This document shows positions 1 through 5,028 of a DNA stretch of 5,628 nt, one piece after another; the stretch's first letter is position 1; each line of letters starts with the position of its first letter. Position numbers and translations under genes: made by a program. The notes under the pieces were generated by a model, which was not told the origin of the DNA, searched no databases, and saw only the letters and a program-made list of their open reading frames with translations. The DNA lies in the NCBI GenBank assembly GCA_024643945.1, contig JAHELX010000435.1:1-5628 (forward strand), given 5' to 3'. This DNA is from Anaerolineales bacterium. GTDB lineage: Bacteria > Chloroflexota > Anaerolineae > 4572-78 > NAK82.

Positions 1-42
1 TCGTTCCCCTCGATCTTTACTGATGGTGGTTTTTAAGCCACG

Positions 43-66
43 GCCTGCCCTTATAAGATAACAGGC
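43..66. other. Bulged hairpin upstream of radC
   Basis: GCCTG (43-47) pairs with CAGGC (62-66). Inside it TTAT (51-54) pairs with ATAA (58-61) around an AAG loop, leaving a CCC bulge at 48-50. No T-tract follows, so it is not a standard terminator. It may be a remnant of the 3' end of a gene outside the window. Nothing else is recognisable in bases 1-120. Confidence 0.25.
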
Positions 67-121
67 GATATTGTAGCATGGTGTGAGAACGAAGTCAACG
101 TAATCTGGCTTACCACGATGA

Positions 122-150
122 TTGCCGATTACAGCCAGGTATGATAGAAT
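122..150 (+). promoter_or_regulatory. Candidate sigma70-type promoter of radC
   Basis: A -35-like TTGCCG (122-127, 4 of 6 to consensus) and a -10-like TAGAAT (145-150, 5 of 6) are separated by exactly 17 bases. Transcription would begin near 157, giving a leader of about 45 nt before the radC ATG. This is read from sequence only. Confidence 0.4.
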
Positions 151-200
151 GCGGAAGCAAATAGCGGACCACACCCAAGCCTCAATGCGGAGACAACGTC

Positions 201-911
201 ATGAACGACCAAGCCCCATCCCACTACCACGTGACCATCCACGATATGCCAACTGGAGAACGGCCGCGCGAGCGCCTCCAACACTATGGCCCGGAAGCTC
301 TTTCGACAGGGGAGCTAATAGCCATCCTCCTGCGCACCGGCAGCCAGGGAGAGAACGTGCTGACCCTGGCGACTCGCCTGCTGGTCCAATTTAGCGGGCT
401 GGGAGGATTGGCACGGGCCAGTTTCAGCGAATTGTCGGCTGTCAAGGGCGTAGGCCAGGCCAAAGCAGCCCAACTCAAGGCGGGGCTGGAAATTGGACGC
501 CGGCTATTGATCGCTGCCCCCGACCAACGCCCGCAGATCAGTTCGCCCACCGACGCAGCCAACTTGCTGATGCTGGAAATGGGACACCTGGAACAAGAGC
601 ATCTGCGGGTTCTGTTGCTCGACACTAAAAACCGGGTTTTGGCTTCTCCTACCATCTACAAAGGAAGCGTCAACACCAGCCTGATCCGCATCGCCGAACT
701 CTTCCGCGAGGCGGTTCGCCACAACAGCACGGCGATCATCGTCGCCCACAATCATCCGTCGGGTGATCCCACGCCCTCGCCGGAAGACGTGCACGTCACG
801 CGCCAAATGGCTGAGGCGGGCAAGCTGCTGGACGTCGAGGTGCTGGACCACCTGGTCATTGGCCGGGGGCGCTACGTGTCGCTCAGGGAACGGGGTTTGG
901 GCTTCGCGTAA
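201..911 (+). CDS. radC: RadC family protein (JAB/MPN metalloprotease-like domain)
   Basis: This is a complete 236-residue RadC (UPF0758) protein, close to the usual length of about 220-230. The N-terminal half (about 14-105) carries the typical helical region, with [20 protein letters not shown] near 22-41 and a helix-hairpin-helix-like [14 protein letters not shown] at 81-94. The C-terminal half (about 114-236) is the JAB/MPN domain. Its metal-site signature is intact: [14 protein letters not shown], with H183, H185, S193 and D196, and an upstream Glu around 131-133. The family was named after a supposed DNA-repair phenotype. Its true role is unsettled, and the JAMM motif suggests a Zn-dependent hydrolase fold. 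The ATG at 201 has a GGAG Shine-Dalgarno at 189-192, 8 bases away, and gives the expected N-terminus. The gene appears monocistronic, with 314 bp to the next gene. Family assignment is very secure; molecular function is not. Confidence 0.96.
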   Translation: MNDQAPSHYHVTIHDMPTGERPRERLQHYGPEALSTGELIAILLRTGSQGENVLTLATRLLVQFSGLGGLARASFSELSAVKGVGQAKAAQLKAGLEIGRRLLIAAPDQRPQISSPTDAANLLMLEMGHLEQEHLRVLLLDTKNRVLASPTIYKGSVNTSLIRIAELFREAVRHNSTAIIVAHNHPSGDPTPSPEDVHVTRQMAEAGKLLDVEVLDHLVIGRGRYVSLRERGLGFA

Positions 912-1054
912 GTGAGCATTCTCCCCGATCGCTCCTTTCTTGTTATTGCAAATCATTTGCGAATTTTCGGTCCATAGGTTACCATATGGGTGTGTTTCAT
1001 CTTGTCTATAAACGGACCTGTAGCCCGGTGTTGACCCAATGCTTGAATTATGTG

Positions 1055-1071
1055 CGGTTAAAATTTAACCG
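1055..1071. promoter_or_regulatory. Perfect 17-bp palindrome, candidate operator
   Basis: CGGTTAAAATTTAACCG is a perfect 8+1+8 inverted repeat. It lies just upstream of the candidate -35 of the regulator gene, centred about 54 bases before the inferred start of transcription. Its GGTTA/TAACC half-sites resemble those of the classical DtxR box, but the spacing differs. Operator function, and binding by the adjacent regulator, are inferences. Confidence 0.4.
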
Positions 1072-1081
1072 TGCAGTCAAT

Positions 1082-1110
1082 TTCACAAAACACGGCCAGT
1101 GGTGTATAGT
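1082..1110 (+). promoter_or_regulatory. Candidate sigma70-type promoter of the DtxR-family gene, with overlapping palindrome
   Basis: TTCACA (1082-1087, 5 of 6 to consensus) and TATAGT (1105-1110, 5 of 6) are spaced by 17 bases. The -10 box sits inside the palindrome GTATAGTTATAC (1104-1115), a placement typical of a repressor site. The leader would be about 110 nt. An alternative -10-like TATTAT at 1209-1214 lacks a matching -35. Confidence 0.45.
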
Positions 1111-1225
1111 TATACCCAACGCACGTGGGTGTACCTCCCCTCCGGGGAAAATTTCCAAGAAAACTGGGCGACATGTTGCTCTTACGACTCGGAAATTTCA
1201 CGTGCGGGTATTATAGGATTGCTTA

Positions 1226-1912
1226 ATGACAGGGACCTCCCCCACCTTAGAAATTACCCCCACGATGCGTAATTATCTGGCCGATATTTATCGTCTGAGC
1301 CAGGGGGAATCGTGGGTCAGCACCACTACCCTGGCAGAGACCCTGGATGTTTCGCCGTCAGCAGCAGTGCGCATGGTTAAACGCCTGCATGACATTGGCT
1401 TGCTGGAACACCAGCCTTACCAGGGGGTAAAACTCACCGCCAGTGGCATTCGCCATGCTTTACTTGGTATCCGACGCCACCGCCTGGTGGAGCGATTCCT
1501 GGTAGACGTGATGGGCTTCGGCTGGCACGAAGTGCACGACGACGCCGAAGCCATGCAGAGCGGCGTCAGCCCAAAAATAGAAGATCGCATCGATGAGATA
1601 ATGGGCTACCCCACTCGCTGTCCCCACGGGGAACCTATCCCCAGCCGCGATGGGGTGATGCCCCACATTGACGACCTGCCTCTGATTGTGGTCTCGCCCG
1701 GCACCAGCGGTCACGTCAGCCGGATCAAAACGCACGACTCGGCTAAGCTGCAATACCTGGCCAGCCTGAAGTTGGTGCCAGGCGCGCCCTACACCCTGGT
1801 CAGCCGTCAGCCGTTCAACGGCCCCCTGCGATTGACCATCGCCGAACGGGGAGAGCAGGTGATCGGCAGCGAATTGGCAGCCGCTATCTGGGTTACTCAC
1901 GAGAGGACTTAA
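1226..1912 (+). CDS. DtxR/MntR-family metal-dependent transcriptional regulator
   Basis: The 228-residue protein has the three-domain DtxR layout. A winged helix-turn-helix spans about 11-72 (LAETLDVSPSAAVRMVKRLHDIGLLE). A dimerisation and metal-binding domain spans about 73-145. A FeoA/SH3-like C-terminal domain spans about 152-222. Such proteins repress iron or manganese uptake genes when metal-loaded. Aligned by eye to DtxR, the ancillary-site ligands are kept: H85 and E89 in RRHRLVER, and H104 in EVHDDAE. At the other site the usual E-H pair is Q111-S112, the Cys/Glu position is E108, and the N-terminal Met (DtxR) or Asp (MntR) position is N16. Metal response may therefore be altered. The ATG at 1226 has a weak AGGA at 1215-1218. 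An upstream promoter overlapped by a palindrome suggests autoregulation. The family is clear; the metal and targets are unknown. Confidence 0.93.
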   Translation: MTGTSPTLEITPTMRNYLADIYRLSQGESWVSTTTLAETLDVSPSAAVRMVKRLHDIGLLEHQPYQGVKLTASGIRHALLGIRRHRLVERFLVDVMGFGWHEVHDDAEAMQSGVSPKIEDRIDEIMGYPTRCPHGEPIPSRDGVMPHIDDLPLIVVSPGTSGHVSRIKTHDSAKLQYLASLKLVPGAPYTLVSRQPFNGPLRLTIAERGEQVIGSELAAAIWVTHERT

Positions 1913-1919
1913 AAATTCG

Positions 1920-2030
1920 TGGAAGAGATGGAAGGTTGGAAGGATGGAAGAATGGGAGACTGCGTTGGTTTCTCACCTGTCCCTCTCCCAAACTCTCAAC
2001 CTTCCAATCTTCCATCCTTCCAACCTTCCA
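1920..2030. repeat. Inverted repeat built of 8-bp TGGAAG-type units
   Basis: The left arm repeats TGGAAGNN with TGGAAG or TGGGAG at 1920, 1929, 1937, 1945 and 1953 (one 9-bp step, then 8 bp). The right arm has CTTCCA at 2001, 2009, 2017 and 2025, also in 8-bp steps. Bases 1929-1950 are the perfect reverse complement of 2009-2030, and the match continues inward to 1958/2001 with two mismatches. Separately, TGGGAGA (1953-1959) can pair with TCTCCCA (1984-1990). The element follows the regulator stop codon by 7 bases. It has no T-tract and no clear target-site duplication. It resembles dispersed intergenic repeats I associate with Chloroflexota and could fold as a long hairpin in RNA. Confidence 0.85.
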
Positions 2031-2087
2031 GATGTTATCAACCAGGGAAGTGGGCAGCATTCTATCTTTAAACGACACTACGAATTC

Positions 2088-2104
2088 AAGGGAGTACTCC
2101 ATTG
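2088..2104 (+). promoter_or_regulatory. Ribosome binding site fixing a TTG start
   Basis: AAGGGAG (2088-2094) lies 7 bases before TTG (2102-2104). No in-frame ATG or GTG nearby gives the family's N-terminus, so this site decides the start of the transporter gene. I see no convincing promoter between the inverted repeat and this site. Confidence 0.7.
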
Positions 2105-2875
2105 GCCTGGTATCTCTATCTCGCAGTCGTCGCCGCAGGCTTTGTGGCCGGGTTCATCAACACCCTGGCTGGCAGCGGATCCTTGGTCACGCTGCCGCTG
2201 TTGATTTTTCTGGGGTTGCCAGCCAATGTGGCCAACGGTACCAATCGGGTGGGCATTTTGCTGCAGAATGTGGTCGGAGTGAGCAGCTTTCGCCAGCAGA
2301 AGGTGCTCGATGTACGCGGAGGGCTGATACTGGCCGCGCCGGCCGTGGTCGGCTCGGTCCTGGGTGCACAGATTGCCGTCAACCTGGACGAGCAGATGAT
2401 GCGGCGTACCATTGGCGCCTTGATGATCGTCATGCTGGTAGTCATCCTGATCCGCCCCAGACGTTGGCTGGAAGGGCGCGGCGAGACATTGGATGGGCGT
2501 CCGGCCTGGACGCAGTTACTGATCTTTTTCGCCATCGGCGTCTACGGCGGCTTCATCCAGGCCGGCGTGGGCATCTTTCTGCTGGCTGGCCTGGTGCTGG
2601 GGGCTGGCTACGACCTGGTGCGGGCCAATGCGGTTAAACTGCTGATCGTGCTGTGTTTCACCGTGTCAGCCCTGGCCGTTTTCTTGCTCAACCGGCAGGT
2701 GGTATGGGGCATCGGGCTCATCCTGGCGGTGGGCAATATGGCCGGCGCCTGGGTCGCTTCGCGCATGGCGGTGGAGCGCGGGGCCATCTTCGTGCGCTGG
2801 GTGCTGATCGCCGTGGTGGCCGTATCGGGGGCGGAGTTGTTGGGGGTGTTTGATTGGGTGGGGCGGTTGTTTTGA
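2102..2875 (+). CDS. TSUP family (TauE/SafE-type) membrane transporter
   Basis: A 257-residue, very hydrophobic protein with about eight membrane segments, the normal size for the sulfite exporter TauE/SafE (TSUP) family of the cytoplasmic membrane. It shows the family's internal duplication. The first half carries AGFINTLAGSGSLVTLP (16-32) followed by VANGTNRVGILLQN (43-56). The second half carries GGFIQAGVGIFLLAGL (149-164) followed by VRANAVKLLIVL (173-184). A polar loop at about 118-137 joins the halves. Family members move sulfite, sulfoacetate or other small organosulfur anions, but the substrate cannot be read from this sequence. The start is TTG with a good ribosome binding site. The gene lies 189 bp after the metalloregulator; co-regulation is only a possibility. 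Residues 195-232 are duplicated downstream at 5029-5142. No terminator follows the stop codon, so read-through toward the toxin-antitoxin genes is possible. Confidence 0.93.
   Translation: MAWYLYLAVVAAGFVAGFINTLAGSGSLVTLPLLIFLGLPANVANGTNRVGILLQNVVGVSSFRQQKVLDVRGGLILAAPAVVGSVLGAQIAVNLDEQMMRRTIGALMIVMLVVILIRPRRWLEGRGETLDGRPAWTQLLIFFAIGVYGGFIQAGVGIFLLAGLVLGAGYDLVRANAVKLLIVLCFTVSALAVFLLNRQVVWGIGLILAVGNMAGAWVASRMAVERGAIFVRWVLIAVVAVSGAELLGVFDWVGRLF
2684..2797 (+). repeat. Upstream copy of a 114-bp direct repeat inside the TSUP gene
   Basis: This segment, codons 195-232 of the transporter, aligns without gaps to 5029-5142. By my count 95 of 114 bases match. The first 49 bases differ at one position and the remaining 65 at eighteen. 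The DNA right after the TSUP stop (2874-2895) also matches 5143-5164 at 19 of 22 bases. The two copies bracket the toxin-antitoxin operon. Confidence 0.9.
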
Positions 2876-2935
2876 GGACCAACTCGGCGGCGCAGTGGAG
2901 CAAGAATTTGTACAGACCCTACGTAACCAGCTCGC

Positions 2936-2964
2936 TTGTCATGCACCAAGCGCTAGAGTATAAT
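2936..2964 (+). promoter_or_regulatory. Strong candidate sigma70-type promoter
   Basis: TTGTCA (2936-2941, 5 of 6) and a perfect TATAAT (2959-2964) are spaced by 17 bases. It is the best promoter match in the window. Transcription from about 2971 would cross a potentially structured 200-nt leader before the first antitoxin gene. Confidence 0.6.
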
Positions 2965-3108
2965 GGCTCAACGCAGAATTGTGGGGTGCCCTTGGCGAAT
3001 GACAATCCACACCACCAGATATTGTGGGTACGCCTCGCTTGATCCACGAAAGACGGGACTGTCGTCCCTGGCGAGCATAGTCTAACCCACTAATCTGCGT
3101 AGACCCAG

Positions 3109-3134
3109 TATAATCACCTCACCTAGGTGGTTAT
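3109..3134 (+). promoter_or_regulatory. Second TATAAT box with overlapping inverted repeat, candidate operator
   Basis: TATAAT at 3109-3114 has no good -35 at 16-18 bases. ATAATCACC (3110-3118) and GGTGGTTAT (3126-3134) form an inverted repeat with 8 of 9 matches around a 7-base centre. It covers the -10 box and the likely start point. A smaller perfect palindrome, CACCTAGGTG (3120-3129), lies within it. The placement fits a repressor-controlled promoter for the operon beginning at 3176, but this is inference. Confidence 0.45.
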
Positions 3135-3175
3135 CCGGAAACTCTTTGCGTGTGCTCGTGCACTGACAGACACTT

Positions 3176-3577
3176 ATGGATCAGAAACCAGACGTTGACC
3201 TTCTAAGCCGCATATTCAAAACCTACCCGGACGTTCAAGCCGTATATTTGTTCGGCTCGTCAGCTTCAGGGCATAGGCACGCCGAAAGTGACCTGGATCT
3301 GGCCATCCTGCCACGTCATCCACGGATCCTTTCTATGAAGCTCGATGTTCTCGCCGATCTGGCGCGTGCCGGATTTTGCGACGTCGACCTGGTCTTCCTC
3401 GACACCGATGATATTGTCCTGAAGTATGAAGCGGTACGCCAGAATCAACTGGTTTATCATCGCGAAGATTTTGACCGTGGAGCCTTTTATTCCCTGGTTG
3501 TGCGCCAGTACCTGGATTTCTTGCCATACCTGGAAGTACAACGTAAGGCTTATCGACGGAGGATCCTGAGTGGTTAG
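3176..3577 (+). CDS. mntA: MNT-domain nucleotidyltransferase antitoxin of a type VII MntA-HepT pair (first pair)
   Basis: A 133-residue minimal nucleotidyltransferase of the polymerase-beta superfamily. The nucleotide-binding signature is GSX10DXD: G27-S28 in YLFGSSASG, then D39 and D41 in SDLDLAIL. A third acidic position is D71 in CDVDLVFL. In studied MntA-HepT systems such proteins transfer AMP from ATP to a Tyr of the HEPN toxin and so inactivate it. The intact catalytic residues support the same role here. The C-terminal part (about 100-133) is helical and basic. The stop codon overlaps the start of the HEPN gene by 8 bp, the usual coupling for these pairs. The ATG at 3176 lacks a clear Shine-Dalgarno, but no better in-frame start exists. 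The gene heads a four-gene operon. Confidence 0.92.
   Translation: MDQKPDVDLLSRIFKTYPDVQAVYLFGSSASGHRHAESDLDLAILPRHPRILSMKLDVLADLARAGFCDVDLVFLDTDDIVLKYEAVRQNQLVYHREDFDRGAFYSLVVRQYLDFLPYLEVQRKAYRRRILSG
3558..3572 (+). promoter_or_regulatory. Ribosome binding site for the GTG start of the first hepT
   Basis: GGAGG (3558-3562) sits 7 bases before GTG (3570-3572), inside the end of the upstream antitoxin gene. This supports the GTG start and translational coupling of antitoxin and toxin. Confidence 0.75.
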
Positions 3578-3983
3578 ACCAGAAGTTATTCGTAAACGGC
3601 TGAACAAGCTGGATGAATATCTATCCATCCTTCACGGTCTGCAAAAGTACAGCTTCTCCGAGTTCATTGAGGATCCCGAACACTATGGCAGTGCCGAACG
3701 CTTCCTGCAACTGGCGATCGAGGCAATAACGGACTTGGGAAATCACGTGGTCGCTGATCTCAAGTTGGGTGTCGTTAACTGGTATAGTGACATTCCAACC
3801 ATCCTGGCTGAGAATGAGTACATCGATCCAGAGTTAAAGGAACGGTGGATCCAGATCATTGGTTTCCGCAATGTGTTAGTTCACGATTACCTGGAAATCG
3901 ATCGGAAGATCGTCTACGAAGTCTTGCAGCACCGCCTCGACGATCTTGAGCGATTACGAAAAGTATTCGCTCAATTCTTGTGA
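3570..3983 (+). CDS. hepT: HEPN-domain RNase toxin, HepT-like (DUF86), first pair
   Basis: A 137-residue all-helical protein of the HepT/DUF86 family. The active-site motif is RX4HXY in GFRNVLVHDYLEID: R100, H105 and Y107. In characterised HepT proteins the Arg and His form the RNase centre at the dimer interface, and the Tyr is AMPylated by MntA. RNA targets, including tRNA 3' ends, are known for relatives; the target here is unknown. Other family features include the opening IRKRLNKLDEYL and the middle helix AERFLQLAIEAITDLGNHVVAD (42-63). The GTG start has a strong ribosome binding site and overlaps the partner's stop by 8 bp. All key residues are present, so the toxin is probably functional. 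The next gene starts 9 bp after the stop. Confidence 0.92.
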   Translation: MVRPEVIRKRLNKLDEYLSILHGLQKYSFSEFIEDPEHYGSAERFLQLAIEAITDLGNHVVADLKLGVVNWYSDIPTILAENEYIDPELKERWIQIIGFRNVLVHDYLEIDRKIVYEVLQHRLDDLERLRKVFAQFL

Positions 3984-3992
3984 CAATAGCCG

Positions 3993-4436
3993 ATGAGCAT
4001 TCCTGAACGTTGGGATAAGTTCGCCGAACTTCCCTCAGATATCAAGCAAAGGTTGCCCCAGCTCATTCCTCTCTTCGAGCGAGAGGGGGTGCAGTTGGCT
4101 TATCTTTTCGGCTCCTTAGGCCGCGGCCAGGAGGGGCACGACGTCGATCTGGCCATCTTGACCCGGAGCGAACCGGCCTTTCGTCTGAGGGAAATCATCA
4201 CCAACTGCCTGGGAACTGAACGGGTCGATCTGGTAGACTTGCGCCGGGCTTCGCCTGTGTTGCGCTTCGAGATTTTGCGTACTGGCCAGCTTCTGTACGC
4301 GGCCGACCAGGCGCTCAGCGAGCGTTTTGAATTGGCTACGCTACAGGTTTATCGGGATACGGCCTGGCTGCGCCGTCAGCAACGAGCATATTTGCGGGAG
4401 CGAATGAAGCTATGGTCCTCAGGCGAGAAGCCGTAG
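3993..4436 (+). CDS. mntA: MNT-domain nucleotidyltransferase antitoxin (second pair)
   Basis: A 147-residue minimal nucleotidyltransferase, diverged from the first one. The signature is YLFGSLGRGQEGHDVDLAIL with G40-S41, D50 and D52. The spacing is GSX8DXD, two residues shorter than in the first pair. A third acidic position is D79 in ERVDLVDL. A helical N-terminal extension (about 1-31) precedes the core. The expected role is AMPylation and silencing of the HEPN protein encoded next. The last 25 bp overlap that gene. The ATG at 3993 follows the previous stop by 9 bp and has no obvious Shine-Dalgarno, so expression probably depends on translation of the upstream toxin gene. Whether it can also act on the first toxin is unknown. 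Confidence 0.91.
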   Translation: MSIPERWDKFAELPSDIKQRLPQLIPLFEREGVQLAYLFGSLGRGQEGHDVDLAILTRSEPAFRLREIITNCLGTERVDLVDLRRASPVLRFEILRTGQLLYAADQALSERFELATLQVYRDTAWLRRQQRAYLRERMKLWSSGEKP

Positions 4437-4852
4437 AAAAACGCCTAAAGGAACTTGACGAGATACTCAAGGAACTCGACAAGTATCGTGAAGTCGACCC
4501 GGAAACGCTTCGCAGGGATGTAGGCCAACGTTGGATCATCGAACGGGGACTGATTGCCGCAGCCACGATTGTTTTTGACGTGGCCGACCACATCCTGGCA
4601 GGCCATTTTGGCGTTTACGCTGAAACATACGAGGAAAGCTTGCGGACCCTACGAGAAAGAGCGGTTATCTCAGAAGAACTGTATCGAGAGATAAAGGGGC
4701 TGGGCGGTTTCCGTAATATCCTGGTGCATCGTTACCTTGACATCAATCCGGACGAGGTGTTTGAGAGTTTTCAGAAAGGGTTGGTGGTATTTCCGGCATT
4801 TGCCCGAGAGATTTTGGCGTGGTTGGATACGACACTTTCGCCGTCTAATTGA
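4412..4852 (+). CDS. hepT: HEPN-domain RNase toxin, HepT-like (DUF86), second pair
   Basis: A 146-residue helical HepT/DUF86 protein. The catalytic and AMPylation motif RX4HXY is intact in GFRNILVHRYLDIN: R101, H106 and Y108. The N-terminus (EKRLKELDEILKELDKYREV, about 9-28) is strongly charged and could form a coiled coil. The middle helix IIERGLIAAATIVFDVADHI (42-61) matches the family pattern. It shares layout with the first HEPN protein, but identity outside the motif is limited, so the two pairs look like separate lineages and not a recent duplication. The ATG at 4412 has GGGAG at 4396-4400 (11 bases) and lies 25 bp inside the antitoxin gene. The product is probably an RNase kept in check by the upstream MNT protein; the RNA target is unknown. 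Confidence 0.92.
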   Translation: MVLRREAVEKRLKELDEILKELDKYREVDPETLRRDVGQRWIIERGLIAAATIVFDVADHILAGHFGVYAETYEESLRTLRERAVISEELYREIKGLGGFRNILVHRYLDINPDEVFESFQKGLVVFPAFAREILAWLDTTLSPSN

Positions 4853-4888
4853 CTAGAGGACGGTGTGGAGCCGGCAGGAGCATCCGAT

Positions 4889-4910
4889 TGCCCAGTTGGC
4901 ATACTGGGCA
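4889..4910. other. Perfect 8-bp hairpin after the toxin-antitoxin operon
   Basis: TGCCCAGT (4889-4896) and ACTGGGCA (4903-4910) are exact reverse complements around the loop TGGCAT. No T-tract follows. It lies between the last toxin gene and the terminator and could stabilise the 3' end of the message. Confidence 0.5.
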
Positions 4911-4940
4911 GAACTGTGTGTAACTGCCATAGAACCGAGA

Positions 4941-4984
4941 AGGGGCAAGAATGGCGGATATGTCGTTCTTGCTCCTCCTTTTTT
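4941..4984 (+). terminator. Rho-independent terminator of the toxin-antitoxin operon
   Basis: A 13-bp stem forms between 4941-4953 (AGGGGCAAGAATG) and 4964-4976 (CGTTCTTGCTCCT), with two G-U pairs and a 10-base loop. TTTTTT follows at 4979-4984 after a CC spacer. It lies about 90 bp after the last toxin stop codon. An ATG inside the stem (4951) opens a reading frame through the TSUP remnant, but this is more likely incidental. Confidence 0.8.
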
Positions 4985-5028
4985 CACTGTCCGATAAATC
5001 CAGCTTTTCAACGGAGGTGTGTCACTAT

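Larger units (their letters stand above)
912..1225. other. Gene-free, AT-rich, palindrome-dense intergenic region
   Basis: This stretch is visibly poorer in G+C than the genes around it. It holds several odd-centred or short palindromes: GCAAATCATTTGC (948-960), CCATATGG (982-989), CGGTTAAAATTTAACCG (1055-1071), GTATAGTTATAC (1104-1115) and GGAAAATTTCC (1146-1156). CACGTG occurs at 1122-1127 and again at 1199-1204. The open frame at 986-1216 lacks a ribosome binding site and has no recognisable protein character, so I do not call it. No terminator with a T-tract is visible after radC. Confidence 0.6.
2876..3175. other. 300-bp gene-free leader before the toxin-antitoxin operon
   Basis: The stretch holds two TATAAT boxes (2959-2964, 3109-3114), described separately. 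It also holds the hairpin GGGAC-TGTC-GTCCC (3055-3068), flanked by CTCGC (3034-3038) and GCGAG (3071-3075), which can close an outer stem. ATTGTGGG occurs twice (2978-2985, 3021-3028), and CCACA (3007-3011) can pair with TGTGG (3023-3027). The short open frame at 2854-3042 overlaps the transporter end and shows no ribosome binding site or protein character, so I do not call it. Confidence 0.5.

Noticed and set aside
26..41. GTGG/CCAC mini-hairpin as terminator of an upstream gene
   Set aside because: The stem is only 4 bp and no T-tract follows it; too weak to call.
504..956. 150-codon minus-strand open frame opposite radC
   Set aside because: radC is complete and strongly conserved on the + strand; the antisense translation has no family features.
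986..1216. 76-codon open frame between radC and the regulator
   Set aside because: It has no ribosome binding site, covers the regulator's promoter and palindromes, and the translation does not resemble a known protein.
1929..2030. CRISPR array or insertion-sequence ends
   Set aside because: The repeats are 8 bp with no unique spacers, no transposase is present, and no target-site duplication is visible.
1936..2637. 233-codon + strand open frame starting in the inverted repeat
   Set aside because: It is an out-of-frame shadow of the TSUP gene, rich in Arg, Gly and His, and begins in repeat DNA.
2978..3028. Two ATTGTGGG copies as possible iterons
   Set aside because: Only two copies exist, with no replication gene nearby; likely chance or part of RNA structure.
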